Shown: one piece after another, positions 16,580 through 24,790 of the stretch
How positions within the stretch are numbered: position 1 is the stretch's first letter
Layout of the letters: each line of letters begins with the position of its first letter
Assembly: GCA_002418985.1 (NCBI GenBank)
Contig: DIFE01000152.1
Location: forward strand, 1 to 26,706
Source of the DNA: Deltaproteobacteria bacterium UBA5756
GTDB lineage: Bacteria > Desulfobacterota > Syntrophorhabdia > Syntrophorhabdales > Syntrophorhabdaceae
Reading direction: 5' to 3'
DNA length: 26,706 nucleotides
Program-made: the position numbers and the translations under genes
The notes under the pieces: generated by a model
Databases searched by the model: none
The model's input: only the letters and a program-made list of their open reading frames with translations
What the model was told of the DNA's origin: nothing

Positions 16580-16614
16580 ATTATAGGTCTAATACGACTT
16601 ATAGGACCTATAAT
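16580..16614. repeat. Palindromic intergenic repeat, second copy; possible bidirectional terminator
   Basis: Inverted arms of 10 bases (16580-16589 and 16605-16614) lie between the convergent folK and dehydrogenase genes. Bases 16592-16611 are identical to 9541-9560 in the terminator after the caspase operon. There is no strong T-run on the plus side, so its strength as a terminator is uncertain. Confidence 0.7.
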
Positions 16615-16628
16615 TTGATTTTGGTCTT

Positions 16629-17642
16629 TTACTGATGCGGTCTGATGATTACTTTAATGGATTCACGGCCGTCGGAGACCAGCGCGAAACCTTTAGCAAT
16701 GTCCCCCAAAGGAAGCCGGTGGGTTATCAGGTCGTCTACGATGATATCGCCGGATTCGATCAGATTCATTGCCTCGGCGATATCCGGGGGGCCGCAGTAG
16801 TATGACGTCAGGATGGTGATCTCTTTCATCCAGTAATCGTTGACGGGGACTACGACCTTTTCTTCCGGGCCTGGGACGGCGAAGAGAACGATCGTTCCGC
16901 CCTTGTCGACACATCTCCAGGCCTGTGCCACGGCCTGCCGGGCCGAAGAGCAAAGCAGCACCGTGTCCGCCTTCCTTCCTTGTTCACCGGTCAGGCGCTC
17001 CGCCACGTCACCGGCACCGTCGATGACCGAAGCGGCGCCTGTTCGCGCGGCGACATCCAGCTTCATCCGATTCACGTCCGCGGCAATAACCTTGCATCCC
17101 CGTGCCGCGGCAAGCTTTACATGAAGGAGGCCCGACATCCCGCAGCCTATCACCAGGACGCTGTTCTCTTTCTTTACCCCCGCCAGCAGCTGCGCCCTGA
17201 CCGCACAGGCCAGGGGTTCTATGAATGTACTCTGATCGTAGGTAACCCTCTCCGGCAACGGATACGTTCCCTGCCGTACGAAAATCTCCGGAACCAGGAT
17301 GTACTCAGCGAAACCGCCCGGCAGCCGTTCCTTGATTTGTGTGCACTGCGGATAATGCCCCTTCGCACAGTAGAGGCATTTTCCGCAGGGTATCTTGGGG
17401 GGAATGAAGACCCTGTCGCCGGGTTTGTACCTGTCCACCTCTTCACCGGCTGCCACCACCTCGGCTCCTATTTCATGGCCCTGGACGAGCGGCGCCCGGG
17501 GAAGGCGATACCATTCGACGATGTCGCTTCCGCAGATGCCGCAGGCGTGGACCTTTACCAGCATCTCCCGGGGACCGGGAACAGGTGTGGGGACGTCCTC
17601 GATCCGAATATCCTGATTGTTGTACCAGTATGAGACTTTTAT
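16629..17642 (-). CDS. Zinc-dependent medium-chain dehydrogenase, apparent AUA start
   Basis: 337 residues when read from an ATA codon at 17642-17640. The first in-frame ATG (17564) would delete 26 residues, including the first beta strand of the fold (KVSYWYNNQDIRIEDV). A GAGGG sits six bases before the ATA (17649-17653), and no in-frame ATG, GTG or TTG is available between the stop of the previous gene and this point. Catalytic zinc ligands Cys34 and His56-Glu57 (GHE) are present, as are the four structural-zinc Cys (86, 89, 92, 100), FIEPLACAV, and the Rossmann motif GCGMSG (166-171). It oxidises an alcohol or polyol with NAD(P); it resembles the sorbitol/threonine dehydrogenase group and the substrate is unknown. 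It follows lsrF by 25 bases, so both are one operon. Confidence 0.85.
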   Translation of the reverse strand: MKVSYWYNNQDIRIEDVPTPVPGPREMLVKVHACGICGSDIVEWYRLPRAPLVQGHEIGAEVVAAGEEVDRYKPGDRVFIPPKIPCGKCLYCAKGHYPQCTQIKERLPGGFAEYILVPEIFVRQGTYPLPERVTYDQSTFIEPLACAVRAQLLAGVKKENSVLVIGCGMSGLLHVKLAAARGCKVIAADVNRMKLDVAARTGAASVIDGAGDVAERLTGEQGRKADTVLLCSSARQAVAQAWRCVDKGGTIVLFAVPGPEEKVVVPVNDYWMKEITILTSYYCGPPDIAEAMNLIESGDIIVDDLITHRLPLGDIAKGFALVSDGRESIKVIIRPHQ

Positions 17643-17667
17643 GGTTATCCCTCGTGCGAAGAGACTG

Positions 17668-18549
17668 TCATCCCTTGTTTTTCAGACTGTTATAAAGGTC
17701 AAAAGCGGCAGCCGGGGTCGCGTTCTCATGAACGACGGCGCCTACGGCCTGGATCATGGCGATGGGGGCTTCAGACTGGAAGATATTGCGCCCCATGTCC
17801 ACCCCGGATGCCCCCTGCTGCACGGCGTTATAGGCCATGGTCAGCGCGTCGAGTTCGGGTATCTTCTTGCCGCCCGCCATGACGATGGGTACGGGACAGG
17901 ATGATGTGACGGTATCGAAATCCTTTTCCACGTAGTAGGTCTTGATGTAATGGGCACCCAGTTCGGCGCATATGCGGCATGCCAGTTGGAAATACTTCGC
18001 ATCGCGGGCCATGTCCTTTCCCACGGCAGTCACCGCCAGAGTTGGAATGCCGTAACGGTTGCCGATATCAACCATGCGGGTCATGTTAATGATCGACTGT
18101 TTCTCGTATTCCCCGCCGATAAAAACCTGAACAGCCATGGCGCACACGTTGAGGCGGATGGACTCCTCGATGTCCACGGCTATATCTTCGTTGGACAGTT
18201 CCTTGAGAATGCTCGCGCCCCCGGAGACCCTCAGGACGATCGCCTTCGATGTCGACGGCGGAACGACGCTCCGCAGTATCCCCCGTGTCAGCATGAGCGT
18301 ATCAGCATAAGGCACCAGGGGAAGAATATTTATATCGACACGCTCGAGACCCGTTGTCGGCCCCTGAAAATATCCGTGGTCGATGGCAAGCATGACCGTC
18401 CGGCCGGACACCGGGTTGAATATTCGCGCCAGCCTGTTCTTGATACCCCAGTCCAACGAATTGGAACCTTTCAGAAAGAACCCCTCACATTCCTGTGGCC
18501 TGTCCGTATAAAAATTCTTGGCTTCTTTAATCCCATCCATGTCAGCCAT
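17668..18549 (-). CDS. lsrF: LsrF-type aldolase/thiolase (3-hydroxy-5-phosphonooxypentane-2,4-dione thiolase)
   Basis: 293 residues from the ATG at 18549, which has AAGGAG five bases upstream (18555-18560). An upstream ATG at 18603 would add 18 residues and lacks support. The sequence matches my memory of E. coli LsrF (291 residues) almost end to end: MADMDGIK start, LDWGIKNRLARIFNP, AIDHGYFQGPTTGLER, TRGILRSVVPP, VGKDMARD, IKTYYVEK with active-site Lys203, GASGVDMGRNIFQS. LsrF performs the last step of phospho-AI-2 breakdown, giving acetyl-CoA and dihydroxyacetone phosphate. No other lsr gene (kinase, transporter, repressor, lsrG) is in the window, so the substrate may differ. It is first in an operon with the dehydrogenase. 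Confidence 0.85.
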   Translation of the reverse strand: MADMDGIKEAKNFYTDRPQECEGFFLKGSNSLDWGIKNRLARIFNPVSGRTVMLAIDHGYFQGPTTGLERVDINILPLVPYADTLMLTRGILRSVVPPSTSKAIVLRVSGGASILKELSNEDIAVDIEESIRLNVCAMAVQVFIGGEYEKQSIINMTRMVDIGNRYGIPTLAVTAVGKDMARDAKYFQLACRICAELGAHYIKTYYVEKDFDTVTSSCPVPIVMAGGKKIPELDALTMAYNAVQQGASGVDMGRNIFQSEAPIAMIQAVGAVVHENATPAAAFDLYNSLKNKG

Positions 18550-18585
18550 TTTTTCTCCTTTTCTATCGTGAAGTTTGCTGCGCAG

Positions 18586-18614
18586 AGTATAAAACAACCC
18601 CAATGGAGGTTCAA
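18586..18614 (-). promoter_or_regulatory. Sigma70-type promoter for lsrF-dehydrogenase
   Basis: On the minus strand, TTGAAC (18614-18609), a 17-bp spacer, then TATACT (18591-18586). The leader would be about 30 nt and contains the AAGGAG ribosome site. Confidence 0.55.
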
Positions 18615-18656
18615 GTCAAAACAGGCGATGACGGTTGCGCGCGAGGAATTCTTTCC

Positions 18657-18685
18657 TTCACAGGTCCGTGATTTTGTGTTAGAAA
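18657..18685 (+). promoter_or_regulatory. Weak possible promoter for the class II aldolase
   Basis: TTCACA (18657-18662), a 17-bp spacer, then TAGAAA (18680-18685), nine bases before the ATG. Both boxes depart from consensus. Confidence 0.25.
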
Positions 18686-18694
18686 ACAAATGCA

Positions 18695-19261
18695 ATGTTC
18701 GACTCTGTCACAGCCAGGGAAATTGTCGATATCGGACGGGATATGTTCCTGCGGGGTCTGGTAAGTTCCCATGGGGGAAACATAAGTGTCCGGTTCGGTT
18801 CGACCGTCTACATCACGGGAAAGGGCTCCATGACGAGCCGCCTGTCGACCGCAGATATAGTCGAAGTGGACCTCCGACGCGATGACGATCCTGATATCCT
18901 CAACGCATCATCGGAATACATCGTTCACCGCGCCATTTACCTCAACACCGGTGCGCTTGCCGTGGTACACGCTCACCCTCCCTACGCAACCCTTCTTTCC
19001 CTGAGCGGCGAGATCGTCCCTGTGGACTCCGAAGGTTCCTATCACCTGAGACGTGTTCCCGTCGTCGCCCCACAGAATCCCATCGCCTCCGCGGAAGCCG
19101 CGCACCTCGTCAGCGAAACCCTGAAAGACAACAGGGCCGTCATGGTCAGGGCACATGGCAGCTTCGCCCGCGGCAGTACCCTGGAGGAAGCCTACATGCT
19201 GACCAGCGCGCTCGAATCTTCTGCTTTTTACGTTTATCATCTGGAAACGAAGAGACGATAA
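18695..19261 (+). CDS. Class II aldolase/adducin family protein (fuculose-phosphate-aldolase-like)
   Basis: 188 residues, shorter than E. coli FucA (215). The zinc ligands are all present: His92 and His94 in HAHPPYA, and His154 in RAHGSFARG. The catalytic acid is Glu74 in ASSEYIVH. The phosphate/substrate loop SSHGGNISVR (24-33) replaces the usual TAGNLSVR, with an additional Ser-His. Enzymes of this family split or epimerise sugar phosphates to give dihydroxyacetone phosphate and an aldehyde, or decarboxylate related acids. It is divergent from lsrF with 145 bases between starts, which hints at joint use in one pathway. No Shine-Dalgarno is visible. The substrate is unknown. Confidence 0.85.
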   Translation: MFDSVTAREIVDIGRDMFLRGLVSSHGGNISVRFGSTVYITGKGSMTSRLSTADIVEVDLRRDDDPDILNASSEYIVHRAIYLNTGALAVVHAHPPYATLLSLSGEIVPVDSEGSYHLRRVPVVAPQNPIASAEAAHLVSETLKDNRAVMVRAHGSFARGSTLEEAYMLTSALESSAFYVYHLETKRR

Positions 19262-19275
19262 AGAAAAACAGATGT

Positions 19276-20391
19276 TTAAAGTTTGAGTCTCAGGCCGGAA
19301 TCTTTCTTTTCCGCCGCATCGTCGGGCTTCATTTCCGCCATCTTGATCTTGAGCCGGACGTCGTTGGGGCTGTCGGCGTAGGCGACGGCGTTGTCGAGGT
19401 TGAGAAGGCCGGTCTGGTACATATCGAAGATATGCTGGTCGAAGGTCTGCATTCCTTCGAAGTAGGATTCCGCCATAGTCTCTTTCAGGAGGGTTATCTC
19501 GCCCTTCAAGATGAGGTCTTTTACCCTGGGACTATCGAGGAGTATCTCGATGGCCGCCACTCGCTTGCCCTCGATGGTCGGAATGAGCCTCTGGGATACG
19601 ATGGCCCGTATATTGAGCGAAAGCTGCATGTAGATCTGCAGATGGCGTTCTATGGGGAAGAAGTTGAGGATCCTTTCAAGGGCCTGGTTGGCGTTGTTGG
19701 CGTGAAGCGTGGCAAGACAGAGATGGCCGGTTTCCGCAAAGGTAATGGCGTCTTCCATCGTTTCGGCGTCCCTGATCTCGCCGATGAGGATGACGTCCGG
19801 AGCCTGCCGCAGGGTATTCTTGAGGGCGTTGTAGAAGCTCAGCGTGTCGAAGCCGACCTCTCTCTGGGTAACAACGCTCATTTTGTGCTGATGAACGAAC
19901 TCCACGGGGTCCTCTATGGTAATGATGTGTCCCGGCTGATTGGAGTTGCGATAGTCGATAAGAGCCGCCAGTGTCGTCGATTTGCCGCTGCCCGTGGCGC
20001 CGACGACAAGAACGAGGCCCCGCTTCGACATGCTGATATCTTTCATGACTGTCGGCAGGTTCCAGTCATCGATGGTCTTGATCGTGAGCTTGATCTGCCG
20101 GATAACAATGCCGATAAAACTTTTCTGTCTGAATACGTTGACCCTGAACCTGCCGTACTCCGGCTGAAAAATGGCAAGGTTCATCTCCATCTCTTCTTCA
20201 AATGTTTTCTGCTGGCGCTCACTCATGATGGCGTAGGCAAAATTCTTTGTGTCTTCCGCGGTGAGCGGTTTGTCTCCGTAAAAAGAGACGATACCTTCGA
20301 TGCGGAACGCCGGCGGCACACCAACGGTAAAGTAGATGTCCGATGCATCCTTCTCGACCATGTACTTCAGGTACTCATTGACGATGTCCAT
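19276..20391 (-). CDS. pilU: Type IV pilus retraction ATPase, PilU-type
   Basis: 371 residues, last gene of the miaA-scpB-pilT-pilU run, three bases after pilT. It has Walker A GATGSGKSTT (131-140), the Asp box ITIEDPVEF, Walker B VILIGEIRD, and the His box LATLHANNANQ. In place of PilT's AIRNLIRE it has SPRVKDLILKGE, as in PilU. It has a charged, Lys-rich C-terminal tail. PilU is an accessory cytoplasmic retraction motor that helps PilT pull pili under load. Other pilus genes are not in the window. It converges with the class II aldolase gene, 14 bases apart. Confidence 0.9.
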   Translation of the reverse strand: MDIVNEYLKYMVEKDASDIYFTVGVPPAFRIEGIVSFYGDKPLTAEDTKNFAYAIMSERQQKTFEEEMEMNLAIFQPEYGRFRVNVFRQKSFIGIVIRQIKLTIKTIDDWNLPTVMKDISMSKRGLVLVVGATGSGKSTTLAALIDYRNSNQPGHIITIEDPVEFVHQHKMSVVTQREVGFDTLSFYNALKNTLRQAPDVILIGEIRDAETMEDAITFAETGHLCLATLHANNANQALERILNFFPIERHLQIYMQLSLNIRAIVSQRLIPTIEGKRVAAIEILLDSPRVKDLILKGEITLLKETMAESYFEGMQTFDQHIFDMYQTGLLNLDNAVAYADSPNDVRLKIKMAEMKPDDAAEKKDSGLRLKL

Positions 20392-20394
20392 GGA

Positions 20395-21429
20395 TCACCT
20401 CATTGAACTGCTGAGATAGAACGATACTTCGTCTCTCGTCACAAGATTCTTCGCGATAAGTTCGTTGCATGCCGCTTCCATAGTCTGCATGCCGATGCCT
20501 TTGCTCGTCTGGATCATCGACGGTATCTGGGCGATCTTGTTTTCCCTGATGAGGTTCCGGATGGCCGGGGTGGCTATCATTACCTCGAAACCGGCTACCC
20601 TACCCTTGCCGTCGCGCCTCTTGAAAAGGGCCTGCGAGATGACTGCCTGAAGAGAACCCGAAAGCATGGAGCGCACCTGGTTCTGCTGCCCGGCCGGGAA
20701 GACATCGATGACCCTGTCTACCGTATCGGGAGCCGAACTGGTGTGAAGCGTTGCGAAGACAAGGTGGCCTGTTTCAGCAGCCGTCAGGGCAAGCTGGATC
20801 GTCTCCAGGTCCCTCATTTCGCCGACGAGGATCACGTCGGGGTCTTCACGCAGCGCACTTCGCAGGGCGTTGGAAAAACTCTTGGTATGCGGCCCCAGTT
20901 CGCGCTGATTCAAAAGGCATTTCTTGGAGACGTGGAGGAACTCTATGGGGTCTTCGATGGTGAGGATATGTTCCTTTACTGTATCGTTGATATAGTCGAT
21001 TATCGCAGCCAGAGTCGTTGATTTGCCGCTGCCCGTCGGACCGGTGACGAGGACGAGGCCTTTTTCCAATCCGGCGATGTCTTTGAAGACCCGCGGTAGA
21101 CTGAGCTGGTCAAAGGTCGGAATCTTGTTTGGGATCGTCCTGAAGACGGCTGATTCCCCCCGGTGCTGCTTGAAGACATTGACCCTGAAGCGGGCCAGAT
21201 CGCCGAGACCGAAGGAAAAATCGAGTTCGAGGTGTTCCTCGAAGACCTTTCGCTGAAAATCGCTCAAAATATCGTAGATCATGTTGTGTACGTCCTCTTT
21301 ATCGAGGGCCGGCAGATCAACCTTGGTCATTTCGCCATGGATCCTGATCACGGGGGGTTCTCCCGCGCTGATGTGCAAATCCGATCCTCCGCTTTCAAGT
21401 GCAAAACGCAGCAATTCTGAAATATCCAT
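20395..21429 (-). CDS. pilT: Type IV pilus twitching-motility ATPase PilT
   Basis: 344 residues, normal for PilT. It has an N-terminal PAS-like part, the arm with RFRVNVFKQ, Walker A GPTGSGKST (130-138), Asp box LTIEDPIEF, Walker B DVILVGEMRD, His box FATLHTSSAPDT, and the PilT signature AIRNLIRE (289-296), needed for retraction. It forms a hexamer at the pilus base and powers retraction. A ribosome site (AGGAGG) lies before the ATG, in the nine-base gap after scpB. Confidence 0.95.
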   Translation of the reverse strand: MDISELLRFALESGGSDLHISAGEPPVIRIHGEMTKVDLPALDKEDVHNMIYDILSDFQRKVFEEHLELDFSFGLGDLARFRVNVFKQHRGESAVFRTIPNKIPTFDQLSLPRVFKDIAGLEKGLVLVTGPTGSGKSTTLAAIIDYINDTVKEHILTIEDPIEFLHVSKKCLLNQRELGPHTKSFSNALRSALREDPDVILVGEMRDLETIQLALTAAETGHLVFATLHTSSAPDTVDRVIDVFPAGQQNQVRSMLSGSLQAVISQALFKRRDGKGRVAGFEVMIATPAIRNLIRENKIAQIPSMIQTSKGIGMQTMEAACNELIAKNLVTRDEVSFYLSSSMR

Positions 21430-21438
21430 GGTGTCCTC

Positions 21439-21957
21439 CTATCCTTCCAGCGATTCAATCTCTTTGTATGTCGGCAAATCTTCAAGGCTCTTCAGCCCGT
21501 AAACCTCCAGGAACCTCGGGGTGGTCCTGAAGACGATGCGCTTTCCCGCATCGCCGTTGCGTCCGGCCATCTCGACGAGCTTTCGCTCCAGGAGGTGCCT
21601 TAAGGCCCGGGCTGAATCGACGCCGCGCACCACGTCGATCTCCTTTTTAGTGACAGGCTGTTTGTAGGCGATGATGGAAAGGGTTTCCAGCATCGGCCGG
21701 GAAAGCCCTACGTCTTTTTCCCTGACAAAACGTTTGACGTAGTCGCGGTAGACCACCTTGGTTCTCATCTGGAATCCGCCGGCAACCTCGGCTATCTCAA
21801 CTGACCGCCCGGGGTCGGCGAACTCTCCTATCAGCGCACGAAAGGCCTCTTCGATCTCCTGAACAGGAAATTCCTCAAGCCGCCGCGCGACCTGTTTCAC
21901 CGTCACAGGCCTCGACGAAGAAAAAAGCACCGCCTCTATTATGTTCTTCAGTTCCAT
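21439..21957 (-). CDS. scpB: Segregation and condensation protein B
   Basis: 172 residues. Two winged-helix domains are visible: residues 1 to about 75 (LKNIIEAVLFSSSRPV start) and about 80-160 with LSRPMLETLSIIAYKQPVTK and IDVVRGVDSARALRHLLERKLV, the hallmark of ScpB. It works with ScpA and SMC to condense the chromosome. The usual partner scpA is not next to it here. Its ATG overlaps the end of miaA by ten bases, which implies coupled translation. Confidence 0.95.
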   Translation of the reverse strand: MELKNIIEAVLFSSSRPVTVKQVARRLEEFPVQEIEEAFRALIGEFADPGRSVEIAEVAGGFQMRTKVVYRDYVKRFVREKDVGLSRPMLETLSIIAYKQPVTKKEIDVVRGVDSARALRHLLERKLVEMAGRNGDAGKRIVFRTTPRFLEVYGLKSLEDLPTYKEIESLEG

Positions 21958-22877
21958 CGATCCACAAACCCCGATATTCTGTCGACTATCCCGTCCAGTT
22001 CACGGGGATACTCGAACCATTGCATATCTCGTTCTTTTGCAAACCAGGTGAATTGCCTTTTGGCATAATGTCGGGTATTTTTCTGTATATCTTTTACCAT
22101 ATCTTCATATCCAATGGAACCACTAAGATAATGCAGGACTTCGCGGTACCCGATGCTGGAAAAAGGCTTCAGTTCCTTCGCGTATCCCCTCGCCAGAATG
22201 GACTTTACCTCCTCAACGAGACCCCTGGCGATCATGGCAACAACCCTGTCGTCGATCCTTCGATACAGTTCCCCGCGCTCGGCCGTAAGGCCGATATTGC
22301 ATATGTCATATCTCGCCTCCCGGAAACCGTGCTCCTTCTCGAGTTCCGAAAAGGGCTTTCCCTCCAGGAGATATATCTCCATGGCGCGGACGGCTCGTAT
22401 GCGGTCCCTGAAGCTGATCCTCAGGGCATATGCCGGATCGACCTCTTTGAGTTTTTCATAAAAAGAGATGGGGTCAAGGTCGTAGTCGTCGCGGAGCTTC
22501 TCCCGCAGTGCGTCGTCTCTCTTCGCGGGAAAAAGCCCGTAGAAAAGGGCCTTGAGGTAGAGACCGGTCCCGCCGACAATGATGGGTAGTCTCCCCCGTG
22601 CGCTGATATCCACGATGGCCCGGTCGGCCCTGTCCCGGAAAAGGGCGGCGTTAAACTCCTCATTGGGATCGATAATGTCGATGAGATGATGGGGAACGAC
22701 CCTGCGAGTCTCGGCGTCAGGTTTCGCCGTCCCTATATCGAAGTGGCGGTACACCTGCAGGGAATCGCCGTTGACGATCTCTCCGCCGAAACGTTCGGCG
22801 ACGATGACCGCCAGTTCCGATTTGCCCGTACACGTCGGCCCGCCTATGGCAACGAGCTTGATCCTGTTTGATAACAT
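21948..22877 (-). CDS. miaA: tRNA dimethylallyltransferase
   Basis: 309 residues from the ATG at 22877; earlier in-frame starts would extend back through the divergent mrcA start and promoter. MiaA adds dimethylallyl to A37 of tRNAs that read U-starting codons. Visible marks are the P-loop GPTCTGKSELA (the usual Ala-Ser is Cys-Thr here), NGDSLQVYRHFDIGTAKP, PHHLIDIIDP, VGGTGLYLKAL, and the terminal tRNA-binding KRQFTWF. It heads the run miaA-scpB-pilT-pilU. There is no ribosome site; the start lies 11 bases after a -10-like box. Confidence 0.93.
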   Translation of the reverse strand: MLSNRIKLVAIGGPTCTGKSELAVIVAERFGGEIVNGDSLQVYRHFDIGTAKPDAETRRVVPHHLIDIIDPNEEFNAALFRDRADRAIVDISARGRLPIIVGGTGLYLKALFYGLFPAKRDDALREKLRDDYDLDPISFYEKLKEVDPAYALRISFRDRIRAVRAMEIYLLEGKPFSELEKEHGFREARYDICNIGLTAERGELYRRIDDRVVAMIARGLVEEVKSILARGYAKELKPFSSIGYREVLHYLSGSIGYEDMVKDIQKNTRHYAKRQFTWFAKERDMQWFEYPRELDGIVDRISGFVDRWN

Positions 22878-22896
22878 AAATGATATACAGTATAAT
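22868..22896 (+). promoter_or_regulatory. Sigma70-type promoter for the PBP1A gene
   Basis: TTGATA (22868-22873), a 17-bp spacer, then TATAAT (22891-22896). The -35 box lies within the miaA coding start. Nine bases separate the -10 box from the ATG, so the leader would be about 2-3 nt. Confidence 0.6.
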
Positions 22897-22915
22897 AACC
22901 CCCGGATGTATTCAA
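22889..22915 (-). promoter_or_regulatory. Possible promoter for miaA, overlapping the divergent one
   Basis: On the minus strand, TTGAAT (22915-22910), a short 15-bp spacer, then TATACT (22894-22889). Its -10 box overlaps that of the divergent promoter, so the two could not be used at once. Confidence 0.35.
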
Positions 22916-24753
22916 GGATTATCAAGTTTGCGGTCATCCTCATAATGCTGCCCATGATCTTCGGCGTGGGTCTGGGATACGGCCTTGTCAACTATCTCGA
23001 GATCCCCGATGTAAAGCAACTTGAAAGCTACCGGCCCAAATCGGCCACACGAATTTACGCAGACGACGGAACACTTTTTGCGGAGCTCTACGTCGAGAAA
23101 AGGATACCCATCCCGCTGACCGACATGCCCCGGGACCTCAGACTGGCTTTTGTCGCCATCGAGGACGTGCGTTTTTACAAACATTTCGGTGTCGATATCC
23201 GCGGCATCGGACGGGCGTTTGTCCGCAACATTATGAAAAAGGGTATTACGGAAGGGGCATCGACCATAACACAGCAGCTTGCCCGGAACCTCTACCTGAC
23301 GCCTCAGAGGACCTATAAGCGAAAGATCGAGGAGGCCATCCTCGCCATCCAGATAGAGAGAACCTATTCCAAGGACGAGATACTCAACATGTACCTCAAC
23401 CTTATCTACCTCGGTGAAGGGGCGCACGGCGTCGAGGCCGCGGCATACACCTATTTCCACAAAAAAGCCAGGGACCTTACTCTGGAAGAGTCGGCAATGC
23501 TGGCGGCGCTCACAAAATCGCCTTCACGGCTTTCTCCCTACAAGAACGCCGCCAGGACGGTGGACCGGCGCAACACGGTCCTCAGAAAGATGTACGAGGC
23601 CGGCTTCATCGACAAGGCGCGATACTCAAAGGCGGTTCAAACGACCCTTGTCATCGCGCCGTTCAAGACCTTCGAGAAAAGAACGGGATATTTCACGGAC
23701 TATGTGAAGCAGGTGCTGGAGGAATATGTCGAACAGGCCCAGGAGATATTCACCAGTGGTTTCAACGTAAAGACCACCATGAACCTCAAGATGGTGCAGT
23801 ATGCCTACGACGCCATCGAGAAAGGCATGGAAGCCTACAAAAAACGTCATCCCGGCGTCAAGGAATTGCCCGAGGTCGCCCTTGTCGCCATGGAGGTCAA
23901 GACCGGGGAACTGAAGGTGATCGTCGGTGGAAGAGACTTTTCGCAATCGCCATATAACAGGGCTGTGCAGGCAAAAAGGCAGCCAGGTTCTTCCTTTAAG
24001 CCGATCATCTATCTGACTGCGCTGGAGCAGGGGTATACCCCCAACAGCACGCTGAGGGATTCCCCGCTGACCTATACCAACCCGTATACCGGAGTGGGCT
24101 GGAACCCGAGAAATTACGGCAACGAATATCATGGCGACGTTACAATGCGAAAAGCGCTGGAGCTTTCACTCAACACGGCGACGGTGCGGCTCCTCGAGCA
24201 GGTAGGCCTCGAAAATGTCATCGACATGGCAAAGCAGCTCCACATAACGAGCAAATTCGAACCAAACCTTTCCCTTGCCCTCGGGACCACCGAGGTCGCT
24301 CCCATTGAACTCGCCGCGGCCTACAGCACCTTCGCCCGCGGAGGGGCATACGTCCAGCCGATATCCGTAAAGGCCATTACGACCCTGGAAGGCGAGGAAC
24401 GCTACCGTGAGGAGGCCGTCGAAGAGCCCGTCGTAACACCGGAGGTCGCCTATACCCTGGTGGATATCATGAAGGGGGTCGTCAAGCATGGCACGGCGCG
24501 CGCGGCCGCGAAAATGCCCTATTACCTGGCGGGAAAGACCGGGACGACCGATGACTTTCGCGACGCCTGGTTCATCGGATTTTCACCGAACCTTCTGTGC
24601 GCCGTTTGGGTCGGTTACGACAAGAAAACAAATCTCGGCGCCAAGGAAGCCGGCGGGACAACGGCGTTGCCCATATGGATCGACTTCATGGCGAATGCCC
24701 TCCCCCTTTACCCCAATACGGATTTTCCGCCAGCCACCGTGGATTATCCTTAA
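22906..24753 (+). CDS. mrcA: Penicillin-binding protein 1A (bifunctional transglycosylase/transpeptidase)
   Basis: 615 residues from the ATG at 22906; a longer frame reaching 22771 runs antisense through miaA and was rejected. It has one N-terminal membrane segment (about 7-29). The GT51 glycosyltransferase domain has catalytic Glu86 in IEDVRFYKHFGVD, GASTITQQLARNLYL (117-131) and the RKIEEAILAIQIE motif. The transpeptidase domain has S362-S-F-K365, S421-L-N423 and K544-T-G. It polymerises and cross-links peptidoglycan on the outer face of the inner membrane. It is shorter than E. coli PBP1a (850) because it lacks the extra inserted domain, as in many non-enteric bacteria. No Shine-Dalgarno is present. 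Confidence 0.95.
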   Translation: MYSRIIKFAVILIMLPMIFGVGLGYGLVNYLEIPDVKQLESYRPKSATRIYADDGTLFAELYVEKRIPIPLTDMPRDLRLAFVAIEDVRFYKHFGVDIRGIGRAFVRNIMKKGITEGASTITQQLARNLYLTPQRTYKRKIEEAILAIQIERTYSKDEILNMYLNLIYLGEGAHGVEAAAYTYFHKKARDLTLEESAMLAALTKSPSRLSPYKNAARTVDRRNTVLRKMYEAGFIDKARYSKAVQTTLVIAPFKTFEKRTGYFTDYVKQVLEEYVEQAQEIFTSGFNVKTTMNLKMVQYAYDAIEKGMEAYKKRHPGVKELPEVALVAMEVKTGELKVIVGGRDFSQSPYNRAVQAKRQPGSSFKPIIYLTALEQGYTPNSTLRDSPLTYTNPYTGVGWNPRNYGNEYHGDVTMRKALELSLNTATVRLLEQVGLENVIDMAKQLHITSKFEPNLSLALGTTEVAPIELAAAYSTFARGGAYVQPISVKAITTLEGEERYREEAVEEPVVTPEVAYTLVDIMKGVVKHGTARAAAKMPYYLAGKTGTTDDFRDAWFIGFSPNLLCAVWVGYDKKTNLGAKEAGGTTALPIWIDFMANALPLYPNTDFPPATVDYP

Positions 24754-24790
24754 AAACACCACAACACCCGCTTTTCGTCGACCAAAGTAT

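Noticed and set aside
16590..16606. Likeness to the phage T7 promoter (TAATACGACT then TATAGG)
   Set aside because: Three bases are missing from the T7 consensus, no phage polymerase is seen, and the sequence is explained by the palindromic repeat.
19432..20406. 324-codon plus-strand open frame
   Set aside because: It is antisense to pilU, whose motifs are complete.
22771..22905. N-terminal extension of the PBP1A frame
   Set aside because: It would run antisense through the P-loop part of miaA and adds a non-conserved segment; the ATG at 22906 gives the normal N-terminal membrane anchor.
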